Source: Acidobacteriaceae bacterium (lineage in GTDB: Bacteria; Acidobacteriota; Terriglobia; Terriglobales; Acidobacteriaceae). From it: a stretch of 61,004 nt of DNA. Below, piece after piece: positions 25,525-34,077 of this stretch. Made by a program: the position numbers and the translations under genes. Within the stretch, counting starts at the first letter, position 1. Each line of letters begins with the position of its first letter. The notes beneath the pieces are model-generated. The model saw only the letters and a list, made by a program, of their open reading frames with translations, searched no databases and was not told the origin of the DNA. Where the stretch lies: the NCBI GenBank assembly GCA_003138975.1, contig PLHQ01000184.1:1-61004 (forward strand), given 5' to 3'.

Positions 25525-26892
25525 ATGGGACTTTTCCAACCCATCCCGAACACCAGCTCGACCGATCGCACCCGGCCGCTGGCCGACCGCATGCGTCCGC
25601 GAACTCTCGAAGAGTACGCCGGCCAGGAACACTTAATCGGTCCCGGCAAGCCCCTGCGCACGCAGATCGAGCGCGATGACACCGGTTCCCTCATCTTCTG
25701 GGGTCCGCCGGGCACAGGCAAAACCACGCTCGCCAAGATCATCGCCAACATGACGAAAGCGGAGTTCATCGAATTCTCCGCCGTCCTCGTTGGAATCAAA
25801 GAAATCAAGCAGGTCATGGCCGACGCCGAACGTGCCCGCCAATACGGCACGCGCACCATCGTTTTCATCGATGAGATTCACCGCTTCAACAAAGCCCAGC
25901 AGGATGCCTTCCTGCCCCACGTGGAAAAAGGCAACATTCGCCTGATCGGAGCCACAACAGAGAATCCGTCGTTCGAGATCAACTCCGCGTTGCTCTCGCG
26001 CTGCCGCGTCTACGTATTGCAGCCGCTCACCGAAGATCAAATCGTTCAACTGTTGAAGCTCGCCCTCACGGACGAGGAGCGCGGCCTCGGCACCATGAAG
26101 TTGCGCGCCTCCGACGACGTCCTCAAGAAAATCGCCAGCTACACCAGCGGCGACGCCCGCAGCGCCTACAACGTGCTCGAAGTCGCCGCCGGACTGGCGC
26201 AGCAGTCCGGAACTCAGCCCGCCGAGATCACTGATGACATCGTGCGCGATGCACTCCAGAAGCGCACTCTGCTCTACGACAAAGCCGGCGAAGAACATTA
26301 CAACCTGATTTCCGCCCTGCACAAGTCCGTGCGCAACAGCGATCCCGATGCCGCTCTCTACTGGCTTGGCCGCATGATCGAAGCCGGGGAAGATCCGCTC
26401 TATATCGCGCGCCGCGTCGTCCGCATGGCAGTGGAAGACATCGGTCTTGCCGATCCCAACGCTCTTTCCCTCTGCATGGCCGCGCGCGACGCCGTCGATT
26501 TCATCGGCATGCCCGAAGGCAATCTCGCACTGGCACAAGCCGTCGTCTATCTTTCAGTCGCGCCCAAGTCGAACGCGCTCTACACCGCCTACGGCGACGT
26601 TCAGCACGATATCGAACAAACCGCCGCCGAGCCTGTCCCGCTGCACTTGCGCAATGCGCCCACCGGACTCATGAAAGGCCTGGGATATGGCAAGGACTAT
26701 CAATACGCCCACGACGTCGAAGGCAAAGTCGCCAACATGCCATGCCTGCCGGAAAATCTGCGGGATCGCGTCTACTACCGCCCTACCAATGCAGGCATCG
26801 AGAAGCGCATCCGCGACCGGATGGAAGAGATCAAGCGTCTGCGTCTGCAAGGGGCTCCAGCGAATCGGCCTCGCCAAAACACAGAGTCTTAG
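25525..26892 (+). CDS. rarA: replication-associated recombination protein A (MgsA/WRNIP1-type AAA ATPase)
   Basis: AAA+ clamp-loader-like ATPase acting at stalled replication forks. The 455 residues have Walker A at 60-68 (GPPGTGKTT), Walker B with [12 protein letters not shown], sensor 1 in [11 protein letters not shown], an arginine-finger SRCRVY segment, and the family-specific C-terminal tetramerisation domain ([19 protein letters not shown], then [24 protein letters not shown]). Length is normal. Its leader contains the right arm of the GxxExxY repeat. Confidence 0.95.
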   Translation: MGLFQPIPNTSSTDRTRPLADRMRPRTLEEYAGQEHLIGPGKPLRTQIERDDTGSLIFWGPPGTGKTTLAKIIANMTKAEFIEFSAVLVGIKEIKQVMADAERARQYGTRTIVFIDEIHRFNKAQQDAFLPHVEKGNIRLIGATTENPSFEINSALLSRCRVYVLQPLTEDQIVQLLKLALTDEERGLGTMKLRASDDVLKKIASYTSGDARSAYNVLEVAAGLAQQSGTQPAEITDDIVRDALQKRTLLYDKAGEEHYNLISALHKSVRNSDPDAALYWLGRMIEAGEDPLYIARRVVRMAVEDIGLADPNALSLCMAARDAVDFIGMPEGNLALAQAVVYLSVAPKSNALYTAYGDVQHDIEQTAAEPVPLHLRNAPTGLMKGLGYGKDYQYAHDVEGKVANMPCLPENLRDRVYYRPTNAGIEKRIRDRMEEIKRLRLQGAPANRPRQNTES

Positions 26893-26943
26893 CGCTACCT
26901 TCCAGCATCCAAACTCTATCGTGATTCTTTAAGGGCTCGCGCA

Positions 26944-28218
26944 ATGGCCACCAGTCCTGCAAATATCTTCGACGAATTCCCCTCGGCTCGCCCTCCGGTC
27001 GACACCCAGGTAGAAAGCCTGCAAAAACTGCAGAAGGCTGCGCAAAAGATCAGTTCAATTCTCGACCTCGATCAGCTCATCGACAACATCGTAAATGACG
27101 TAGCGCATTCCTTCGGTTTGCTGGAGACCGCCGTCTATCTTTACGACGAAGCTCGTGGAGAAATGGTATTGGGCGGCGTCCACGGCTGTTCCGTACACAG
27201 CAAGGGTTTTCGTCTGAAGATCGGCAAAGAGGGTATGGTGGGCTACGTTGCCTCCACTGGCCAGATGCGCTACGCCCCGGACGTGCGCAAGGACGAGTAT
27301 TACGTGGCCTGCGAGAAATCAACTCATTCAGAAGTAGCGATCCCGCTTCACGTCGGCGAGCGCCTGGTCGGAGTGTTCACAGCATCTCACCCTGATCTGG
27401 ACGCCTTTCCCCGTCAGCAAATCAGGATTCTTCAGGCCCTGTGCGATCACGTGGCCGTCGCTATATACAACGCGCACCGCTTCCAGTCGGAGCGTGCCGA
27501 GCGTGAGGCGATGAGTCGCGAAGCTCAGGAAGCTCGCGCGATTCAAGAGGCTCTTCTGCCGAAGGCCTCTCCTTACATACCGGGCTTTGCCGTTTCCGGC
27601 CTCAGCATCCCCGCCCGTGCCATCGGCGGAGATTGGTACGACTTCATTCCGTTTCCCGATGGCCGTTGGGGGTTGGTCTTAGCCGATGTCTCTGGAAAAG
27701 GCACAGCGGCCGCTCTGCTCATGTCGGCTACGCGTGGAATGCTGCGCTCTCTCGCGGAAGCTTGTTGCGGTCCGGCCGAGGTACTGACCAAACTCAACGG
27801 CTTGTTGGTGGAAGACTTCCCAGCAGGGAAATTCGTCACCTTGCTCTACGCGGTACTTGATCCCACATCCCGCAACGTTACATTCGCCAGCGCCGGGCAC
27901 TTGCGTCCGCTGTTGGTGGACGCCACCGGATCTCGCTTCCTGGACACCGAGCGCGGACTCCCGCTGGGCTTGGGTTGCGGCGATTATTCCGAAAGCACCG
28001 TGGCTCTATATCCCGGTTCGCGCCTTGTCTTCTATAGCGACGGCATCAGCGAGGCCGTCAACCAGGCGGAAGAAGAATATGGATTGGACCGCCTTGCTCA
28101 GCACGTTTCCAGCCCCGGTGCTTCCGCAATCACCGTTCTGGATGATGTCCGCGCCTTTGCCACCGGCGTAGCACTGCGCGATGACGCCAGCGTCGTATTT
28201 GTTCAGGCGGGTTCTTAG
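26944..28218 (+). CDS. GAF-domain PP2C-type serine phosphatase (RsbU/SpoIIE-like)
   Basis: Signalling phosphatase of 424 residues. A GAF sensor domain occupies roughly 30-185, followed by a short coiled linker (SERAEREAMSREAQEARAI) and a PP2C_SIG domain from about 215. The latter shows IGGDWYDF, LVLADVSGKG, and the C-terminal FYSDGISEAVN metal-binding residues. Such enzymes usually dephosphorylate an anti-anti-sigma (STAS) protein and thereby release an alternative sigma factor. No STAS or anti-sigma kinase gene is adjacent. Confidence 0.9.
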   Translation: MATSPANIFDEFPSARPPVDTQVESLQKLQKAAQKISSILDLDQLIDNIVNDVAHSFGLLETAVYLYDEARGEMVLGGVHGCSVHSKGFRLKIGKEGMVGYVASTGQMRYAPDVRKDEYYVACEKSTHSEVAIPLHVGERLVGVFTASHPDLDAFPRQQIRILQALCDHVAVAIYNAHRFQSERAEREAMSREAQEARAIQEALLPKASPYIPGFAVSGLSIPARAIGGDWYDFIPFPDGRWGLVLADVSGKGTAAALLMSATRGMLRSLAEACCGPAEVLTKLNGLLVEDFPAGKFVTLLYAVLDPTSRNVTFASAGHLRPLLVDATGSRFLDTERGLPLGLGCGDYSESTVALYPGSRLVFYSDGISEAVNQAEEEYGLDRLAQHVSSPGASAITVLDDVRAFATGVALRDDASVVFVQAGS

Positions 28219-28238
28219 GTTTTCACCACTGGACGCGC

Positions 28239-28664
28239 CTATCGGAAGCGTGCCCGATGTTCTTTCAGAATGCACCGGTCCATCACTACAAGAATTCCGG
28301 CCTTGCGCGCCTTCTCCGCGGCCTTCTCGTGAATCACATCTTCCTGCATCCAGATTGCCGGCGCTTTCAGTTGGATAGCCTGGTCGACAACTTCTTCCAC
28401 AAACTCCGGCCGCCGGAAAATGTTTACGATATCGATCTTCTCCGTCACATCGAGCAATGCAGCATAAGCCTTCTCGCCCAAACAAGACTCAATCCGCGGA
28501 TTCACCGGAATGATACGGTATCCATGGCTCTGCATGTAGGCCGACACGCCATGACTGGGACGCAGCGGATCATCGGAAAGTCCAACCACCGCGATCGTCT
28601 TTGCGCGCTTCAATAATTCAGTGACAGGATCTGTCTGAGGGAGTGTACCCATTCTACTTGTCAT
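28239..28664 (-). CDS. CoA-binding protein (YccU-like Rossmann fold)
   Basis: A small soluble protein of about 141 residues. IAVVGLSDDPLRPSHGV near the N-terminus is the nucleotide-binding loop of the CoA_binding_2 family, followed by GYRIIPVNPRIESCLGEKAY and AIWMQEDVIHEKAAEKARKAG, and a terminal VVMDRCILKEH. Function in cells is unclear. Two ATGs (28664 and 28652) could start it; neither has a ribosome site and the upstream side is a dispersed repeat that provides the first ATG. Confidence 0.85.
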   Translation of the reverse strand: MTSRMGTLPQTDPVTELLKRAKTIAVVGLSDDPLRPSHGVSAYMQSHGYRIIPVNPRIESCLGEKAYAALLDVTEKIDIVNIFRRPEFVEEVVDQAIQLKAPAIWMQEDVIHEKAAEKARKAGILVVMDRCILKEHRARFR

Positions 28665-28775
28665 CTGAGCAAGCGTTCTTTGCGCAGCGAAGGATCTGGG
28701 CGAGGCGCGCGAATCCACGGAGCCTGCTCTGAGCGAGCGCAAGCGACCGAAGGGCGCGTTTGGCTCGCTTCCCTA
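28658..28775 (+). repeat. dispersed ~110-bp repeat, copy A
   Basis: Shares long stretches with the reverse complement of 44648-44761, including GCGAAGGATCTGGGCGAG and TTGGCTCGCTTC. In both places the repeat begins within a few bases after a stop codon, here the helical-repeat gene (minus strand), and points the same way relative to that gene. Confidence 0.75.
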
Positions 28776-30053
28776 TTATTTCTTGTTCGCCGATTCCAAT
28801 TTCTGCTTGTACATCTTCAGCGCCAGCTTTCGCACAGTTTCGGAAATTTCTTTGTTGTTGGAGATATTCTTCAAATCCACCGCTAGCAAATGCTTCATCA
28901 GCCCTAATCCAAGATCAAGCGGCGTTCGCGGGTTCGACACCAGATTCCGCACCACGATGTAATCCTTCATGAAGCGCCGCTTCAGCGGAATCTGCCGCAG
29001 CACCGCTTCCAATACATTCTTCTGTAGGGCGAACCTTTCCACTTCTCCATCGGAAAGTTTGGGCGCATCGAGCACCGCCAACGCCACTACCTTCGTCCCG
29101 TCGCGAATCAGAATCGACCGCTCCTCTTTGTTGCCCTTCAGCGCCAATTGGATGCGACCCTTCACATCCAGGTGGTTGATCTTCTGCAGTGTATTCTCAC
29201 GCTTCGGTGCAGCGGGAGTTTGACGGGCCAGACCGGCAGCAGGTTTGGAAGTCGAGGCCGTGCCCGGCTTGGCAGCTGCCGCAGCCCCGGAGGCCGAAGC
29301 AGCCGCAGCTTTCTCCGCGCTGCCCGCGATCTCCTGCACTGCCGACACAGGAAAATAGTCAGCTCCCAGCAACTCCATAATCCCGCCGATCGGCTGAAAG
29401 GGCTTTCCCTCCTCCGCGCTAATTTCCGTGGCGTGCTCGGCAAGATAAGCAGAAACAGCTTCTTCGGGAACGTCTCCCTCTGCCTCAGTCGCCGCTTCGT
29501 CGGCGCGCCCAGGGGCTGGCGCAACCACTTCTGTGTGAGCCGCGGCGTCCGCAACTGTATCCGTCGCCTTCGCACTCGCGCCTCCGCCCAACAATTCAGC
29601 AACCGTCGCGGCTTCATTCGCCTTCAGGTAAGGATTCGATCTCAGCGACTTCAGAACTTCCACCGCTGCCCGCACACGCGCGCTCTGCAGCATGGCCCCA
29701 ATACTTTCCGGAGATGCGGAGATGGCAAACTTCGCGAGCTCACTCTCCGGGACTGAAGGATTTTCCAACAGCGCCGGCAGCAACTTCGGACGCAGATTAT
29801 CAGGCGAAATCAGATAGTCCAGCACCTCCCGCGCCGTCTTCGGGTCGGAGGCTGCCGCCAGCGAAGCCTTCTCGTCCCACCCCGCCAGCGTCATCCGGGC
29901 AAGTTCGCCAAACACCTTATTGCGCTTGGCAAGATAAACCAGAATTTCAAGATTTTCATCCGGCGGCACCGACAACGCGCCCCGCGCGGCGAACTGCATC
30001 ATGTTCGACGGCAGCTTCGACGCCCGAATTTGATCGATCATGCGTCCCATCAT
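28776..30053 (-). CDS. hypothetical protein with helical repeats
   Basis: A 425-residue protein. The first ~150 residues read as short alpha-helical repeats (LEILVYLAKR..., LARMTLAGWDEKAS..., VLDYLISPDN..., LPALLENPSVPESELAKFA) like HEAT/armadillo or leucine-rich-variant repeats. A long Ala/Pro/Thr-rich, low-complexity linker (~165-300) leads to a second helical, basic domain with GNKEERSILIRDGTKVVALAVL. I do not recognise a named family. No signal peptide. It begins directly after the RSH-type HD gene stop, so it is likely part of the lpxD-prfB transcript. Confidence 0.75.
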   Translation of the reverse strand: MMGRMIDQIRASKLPSNMMQFAARGALSVPPDENLEILVYLAKRNKVFGELARMTLAGWDEKASLAAASDPKTAREVLDYLISPDNLRPKLLPALLENPSVPESELAKFAISASPESIGAMLQSARVRAAVEVLKSLRSNPYLKANEAATVAELLGGGASAKATDTVADAAAHTEVVAPAPGRADEAATEAEGDVPEEAVSAYLAEHATEISAEEGKPFQPIGGIMELLGADYFPVSAVQEIAGSAEKAAAASASGAAAAAKPGTASTSKPAAGLARQTPAAPKRENTLQKINHLDVKGRIQLALKGNKEERSILIRDGTKVVALAVLDAPKLSDGEVERFALQKNVLEAVLRQIPLKRRFMKDYIVVRNLVSNPRTPLDLGLGLMKHLLAVDLKNISNNKEISETVRKLALKMYKQKLESANKK

Positions 30054-30671
30054 TTACCCCTTGGACCGAATGAGGACGTTTCCTTTTGCCCTCGCTTCGA
30101 GTTCCCGCACCGCGAGTTCGAACTCGCGTATCAACCGGTTCGGCTTGCCCCTCTGAAATTCCTTTAGCAACGCCCGATAGTACCAAAGAGTGCCCTCGCG
30201 CCCGCCATTGAAACGTGCCCAGATTGATTCCCCAACCTCGCGGTAATCGGAAAGAATCGAGCGCACATTATGCAGTTTATCCGCGGCAGAAACCAGCTTG
30301 GTGTCCGCATCGGCACCTTTCAAATGCCGGATATAGGTTTCTTTGCGTTCGCGCCACGGCGGCTTCGGATCGCGATCCGAGTCCGTGCAGCCATCCACAA
30401 TCTTCGCCACGCGGCTCCCAAATCGCCGCTTCACTTCTTTCAGCATTGGCGCCCCGCCGCAATCTTCCACCACATCGTGCAGCAAAGCGGCGATCGCCAT
30501 ATCCTCATCGCCGCCAAACTCCAGCGCCAGCGAAGATACTCCCATCAAATGCGCTATATACGGCGTTGTCGAAGCCTTGCGCACCTGCCCCGCATGCTTC
30601 TCCGCCGCAAAAAGAAATGCTCTCAGAAACCTCGGACCAAGCTTAATCGCGTTTCCCCGCTTCCCGCCCAC
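30054..30671 (-). CDS. HD-domain protein of the RelA/SpoT hydrolase type (MESH1-like)
   Basis: A 205-residue protein matching only the N-terminal hydrolase half of RSH proteins: HAGQVRKASTTPYIAHLMGV, AIAALLHDVVEDCGG with the HD pair, VKRRFGSRVAKIVDGCTD, and KLVSAADKLHNVRSIL with the late conserved Asp. No synthetase, TGS or ACT domain follows. It would be expected to hydrolyse (p)ppGpp or another nucleotide 3'-diphosphate; related small HDs can differ. Starts at GTG 30671, sharing one base with the prfB stop (TAGTG), so it is translationally coupled to RF2. Confidence 0.85.
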   Translation of the reverse strand: MGGKRGNAIKLGPRFLRAFLFAAEKHAGQVRKASTTPYIAHLMGVSSLALEFGGDEDMAIAALLHDVVEDCGGAPMLKEVKRRFGSRVAKIVDGCTDSDRDPKPPWRERKETYIRHLKGADADTKLVSAADKLHNVRSILSDYREVGESIWARFNGGREGTLWYYRALLKEFQRGKPNRLIREFELAVRELEARAKGNVLIRSKG

Positions 30672-31778
30672 TATTTCTCCTGTTTTTCTCCGCGCCGCGC
30701 CGCCAAATACGCCCGGATGAATGGCTGCAAGTCGCCGTCGAGCACGCGATCCACATCGCCCACTTCGGTCTTCGTGCGGTGATCCTTGATCATGCGGTAA
30801 GGCTGCAGCACGTACGAACGAATCTGCGATCCGAAATCATTGTCGAGTTTCGAGTCCTCAATCTTCTTCGTGGCCGCACGCTTTTTCTCCAACTCAAATT
30901 CGTAAAGCTTGGACCGCAACATGCTCATCGCACGCTCGCGATTCTTGTGTTGCGACCGTTCATTTTGGCAACTTGCCACCAGTCCCGTCGCAAGGTGCGT
31001 GATCCGCACCGCCGAATCCGTGGTGTTAACGTGCTGCCCGCCCTTGCCGCTCGAACGATAAGTATCGGTACGGATATCCTCAGGCTTGATTACCACTTCA
31101 ATGCTGTCGTCAATTTCCGGCGAGACAAACACGCTGGCAAACGACGTATGCCGCCGCTTGGCCTGATCGAAAGGCGAAATCCTCACCAGCCTGTGCACAC
31201 CGATTTCGCTCGTCAGCAATCCAAACGCGTACTCGCCGTTCACCGCGAACGTCGCCGACTTCAGCCCAGCTTCTTCACCTGGCTGGTAGTCGTACAGAAC
31301 CGTCTCGAATCCCTGCCGCTCCGCCCATCGCAGATACATGCGCAGCAACATGTCGGCCCAATCCTGCGATTCCGTCCCGCCCGCGCCCGGATGAATCGTC
31401 ACAATCGCATTCAGCGCGTCGTTCTCGCCCGAGAGCAGTGTCTCTGTCTCCAGCTTGTCGACCAGTTCTCGCAGGGAATCAATCTCGCGGCGCAATTCGG
31501 CATCGACATTTTCGCCTTCCTTCGCCAAATCGAAGTAAGCGGCAATGTCGTCGCCGCGGCGTGCTAGATCGGCGTCGGTGGCCAGCAAGTGTCCCAGCCG
31601 CTTTTTCTCCCGCATCACTTGTTGCGAGCGTTGTGGATTCGACCACAAATTCGGGTCGGCAGACTGCTTCTCGATTTCGCTTAGTTGCGGACGGAGTTTG
31701 CCCGCGTCAAAGATACTCCCGGAGCTCGCGCACCTTCTTGCTCAGTGACCCGTATTCCTGCTCGAACTCTTGATTCAT
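30671..31778 (-). CDS. prfB: peptide chain release factor 2, with programmed +1 frameshift
   Basis: Releases chains at UGA and UAA. It is encoded in two frames: 23 codons from ATG 31778 to an in-frame UGA at 31709-31707, then a +1 shift to the main frame, about 368 residues in total (usual for RF2). The shift site reads CTT-TGA-C with a Shine-Dalgarno-like CCGGGAG three bases before CTT, the known autoregulatory arrangement. Downstream are SPF (ISPFDQAKRRHTS), which reads UGA, and GGQ (SSGKGGQHVNTTDSAV), which contacts the peptidyl-transferase centre. The start overlaps lnt's stop by ATGA. Confidence 0.95.
31706..31722 (-). promoter_or_regulatory. RF2 recoding site
   Basis: On the minus strand: CCGGGAG (31722-31716), TAT (31715-31713), CTT (31712-31710), TGA (31709-31707), with the +1 codon GAC reading 31708-31706. 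When RF2 is scarce, ribosomes pause at UGA and slip +1. The order and spacing match the classical prfB site. Confidence 0.93.
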
Positions 31779-33424
31779 GAGGATGCTTCCGCTTTCTTGC
31801 GGAGTGGGAAGCGCGTGAGCAGCGCCCCTGCTGAAATTATCGCACACAGCCACGCGAACCAATCCCCGTACCGCGTGTAGAACGTGGTTACGGAAGTGAG
31901 TGCATACGGCGCAACTAGCGCCCCTCGCTCCTTTCGCGGCAACCTCGCCACCGTCCGTCCATAAGGATCGATCGACGCCGTCACGCCCGTGTCCGTCGCG
32001 CTCAAAATCCACCGATCGTTCTCAATCGCCCGCATTCGCGTCTGATTCAAATGTTGAGCATACGCCCCGCTATCCCCATACCAGCCGTCGTTCGATAGAT
32101 TCACGAACACCTGCGCACCCTGATTCGCAAACTGCCGAACTTCGTCGGGAAACACGGACTCGTAGCAGATGAAAACTCCCAACGGTATGTCCCCTGCGAC
32201 CAACGGCGCCCTCGACGCTCCCGCCTTGAACTCTCCAACTTCTTTGGTCAGCCCTCCCGCAAAGGCAAACAGCTTCGGGAACGGCAGATATTCGCCGAAA
32301 GGCACGAGATGCACTTTGTCATAACGTGCCGTCCAATCCCCCGACGGACTCACCAGCGCAGCCGAGTTGAACAACTCCGTAGCCGAAGTGCCCGTCGAAG
32401 CTCCGTTCTGCGTCGCGGGTGTGCTCCCGATGGCGCCCGTCACGACCCAGCTATGAGTTGCACGAGCCATCTCAGTCACCGGTTCACGAAACAACGGATC
32501 GCTTGTAAAAAAGGGTGCCGGCGATTCCGGCCACACGATCAAATCCACCTTGCCGTGCGCGGATTCAAGCGCACTCGACGAAGACGAACTCGAAGCTTCT
32601 GCCTTCACGCTAAGATCAGTCAATTCCTGCAGCGTGCGCTCAAACGTATCGCGCGTCCAGTTCTCGTCCACCGGAATATTTTCCTGCACCAGAAGCGCGG
32701 CACGATCCCCTGGAATGGCAGGGGCATCCACCAGCCTTCCAGCCTGCAACACTGCCGCAGCCACCAACGCTGCCAGCAACAACGTGCTTCGCTTTTTTCT
32801 CGGTACCAGGAACGCCGCGGCCACCGCGACATTCACCAGCATGATCTCGAACGAAGCCCCGTATACTCCGGTCCAGGTTGTGATCCGGCTCAAGGAAATG
32901 TTATCCACTTGCGCGGTGCCGAGCAGATCCCAGGGAAATCCTGTAACCCGCGTCCGCGCCAACTCCACCCCGACCCACAGAAATGGCACGGAGATCAACG
33001 CTCGCCGATTGTCGCGCCCCGGTCCCGCCGCCAACGCCAGCAGAAAACCAAACAGCCCGTGATAAAGTCCGAGATAAAGACAGAAGAGAAACAGCGCCAG
33101 CAGCGCTACCGGCGCGCTCAGCCCGCCATGCTCGTGCATCGTGTCATAAATCCAGTAACACGTGCCTGCGTACCAGAGAATTCCGGAAGCATACGCCAGC
33201 AGAAATGCCTGCCCCGGCGTGGCAGCCTGAAGATGAACGGAGCCGTCAACCTCCAACGCCCCCGCCGGCCGCGCACGCAACACAGCCACAATGAGCGGAG
33301 CGAACGCCACCCACGATAAAACATAAAGCCCAGGCAGCGGAAAAATCAGAATTTGCAACAGCGACGACAGACCAACTAACAACCAGGCGCTGTAATGGAT
33401 TTGCCGCACCGGCAAGAATAGCAA
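31775..33424 (-). CDS. lnt: apolipoprotein N-acyltransferase
   Basis: Inner-membrane enzyme that adds the third acyl chain to lipoproteins. The 549 residues comprise an N-terminal multi-helix membrane part (~1-240) and a nitrilase domain with the catalytic triad Glu300 (VWPESPAPFF), Lys370 (YDKVHLVPFGEYLPF) and Cys420 (GVFICYESVFP), then the NLSNDGWYG segment. Starts at TTG 33424, just after a heptad tandem repeat. The stop overlaps prfB's ATG by four bases. Several lipoproteins in the window are potential substrates. Confidence 0.94.
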   Translation of the reverse strand: MLFLPVRQIHYSAWLLVGLSSLLQILIFPLPGLYVLSWVAFAPLIVAVLRARPAGALEVDGSVHLQAATPGQAFLLAYASGILWYAGTCYWIYDTMHEHGGLSAPVALLALFLFCLYLGLYHGLFGFLLALAAGPGRDNRRALISVPFLWVGVELARTRVTGFPWDLLGTAQVDNISLSRITTWTGVYGASFEIMLVNVAVAAAFLVPRKKRSTLLLAALVAAAVLQAGRLVDAPAIPGDRAALLVQENIPVDENWTRDTFERTLQELTDLSVKAEASSSSSSSALESAHGKVDLIVWPESPAPFFTSDPLFREPVTEMARATHSWVVTGAIGSTPATQNGASTGTSATELFNSAALVSPSGDWTARYDKVHLVPFGEYLPFPKLFAFAGGLTKEVGEFKAGASRAPLVAGDIPLGVFICYESVFPDEVRQFANQGAQVFVNLSNDGWYGDSGAYAQHLNQTRMRAIENDRWILSATDTGVTASIDPYGRTVARLPRKERGALVAPYALTSVTTFYTRYGDWFAWLCAIISAGALLTRFPLRKKAEASS

Positions 33425-33430
33425 AACTAG

Positions 33431-33465
33431 TTCTCAGTTCTCAGTTCTCAGTTCTTGGTTCTCAG
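33431..33465. repeat. tandem 7-bp repeat, TTCTCAG x5
   Basis: Five tandem units of TTCTCAG; the fourth reads TTCTTGG. It encodes the last nine residues and stop of the P-loop gene (minus strand) and lies just upstream of the lnt start. A related run occurs at 36293-36325. Confidence 0.9.
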
Positions 33466-34075
33466 CAGGCGATTCAATCCGTTGGCGGACGAACTCGACA
33501 ATCTCCGCCGTCACATAAGGCGGAGGCGCAATCCGAAACACCGGCCGTCCCAACACCGGTTTCAAAGAAATCCCCTGCCACGGCGCGCCTCCGACATTCG
33601 CATGATCGTGAAGAATCACTGCCCTCGCCCGATCCAAAAATTCCTGCGCCGACTTCTTGAAATCTTCCGTGCCCGGATCGAGCACCGTCACATACAAATC
33701 GGGCCGCAAGAATTTCAACACGCTATTCGATTCCACGATTACATTGCGCGACAACTCGATCCGCCGCCGCAAGGTCGGCATCGCCTCGGCTAGCCTGCCC
33801 TGCTCCGTCCGCAGCCACAGCGCCCGCACCGCTCCCGCAACCAGAAAGCGCGAAGTGTCTGATTCGCCCCCGCGATCTTTCTCCTCGGAAATCGCCCAGG
33901 TATGATCGGCAGTCGCGCAGTCGCACGGCGCTCCATTGGCCGAGCAAACCCCATGCCCATATTGCGTAATCTTCACCGCCGTCCAATCGTACTCAGGCAA
34001 CGCGGCAATCAGCCCCGCAACCACACTGGTCTTCCCCACACTTCGCGAATGCCCGCCAATAACGACGATCGCCAC
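33434..34075 (-). CDS. P-loop NTPase of unknown function (MobB/BioD-like fold)
   Basis: A 213-residue protein that opens with IVVIGGHSRSVGKTSVV, an extended P-loop like MobB, BioD and other G3E-neighbour families. After it come AVKITQYGHGVCSANGAP and a C-D-C pair, giving three cysteines (C-x7-C-x-C) of possible metal use, then EESDTSRF-like residues and an FLRPDLYVTVLDPGT strand. I know no named family with this cysteine arrangement. It sits two bases after lpxD and nine before lnt, so envelope or lipid-related work is suggested only by context. The C-terminal ENQELRTEN derives from a tandem repeat. Confidence 0.8.
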   Translation of the reverse strand: MAIVVIGGHSRSVGKTSVVAGLIAALPEYDWTAVKITQYGHGVCSANGAPCDCATADHTWAISEEKDRGGESDTSRFLVAGAVRALWLRTEQGRLAEAMPTLRRRIELSRNVIVESNSVLKFLRPDLYVTVLDPGTEDFKKSAQEFLDRARAVILHDHANVGGAPWQGISLKPVLGRPVFRIAPPPYVTAEIVEFVRQRIESPAENQELRTEN

Positions 34076-34077
34076 GC

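Noticed and set aside
32901-32909. TTATCCACT, one base off a DnaA box
   Set aside because: Single site inside lnt, with no dnaA/dnaN or further boxes nearby, so no origin can be claimed.
32309-33319. Long plus-strand open frame opposite lnt (336 codons)
   Set aside because: It is rich in Arg/His/Pro and lacks domains. The minus strand encodes a complete Lnt with its catalytic triad, so this is a shadow frame.
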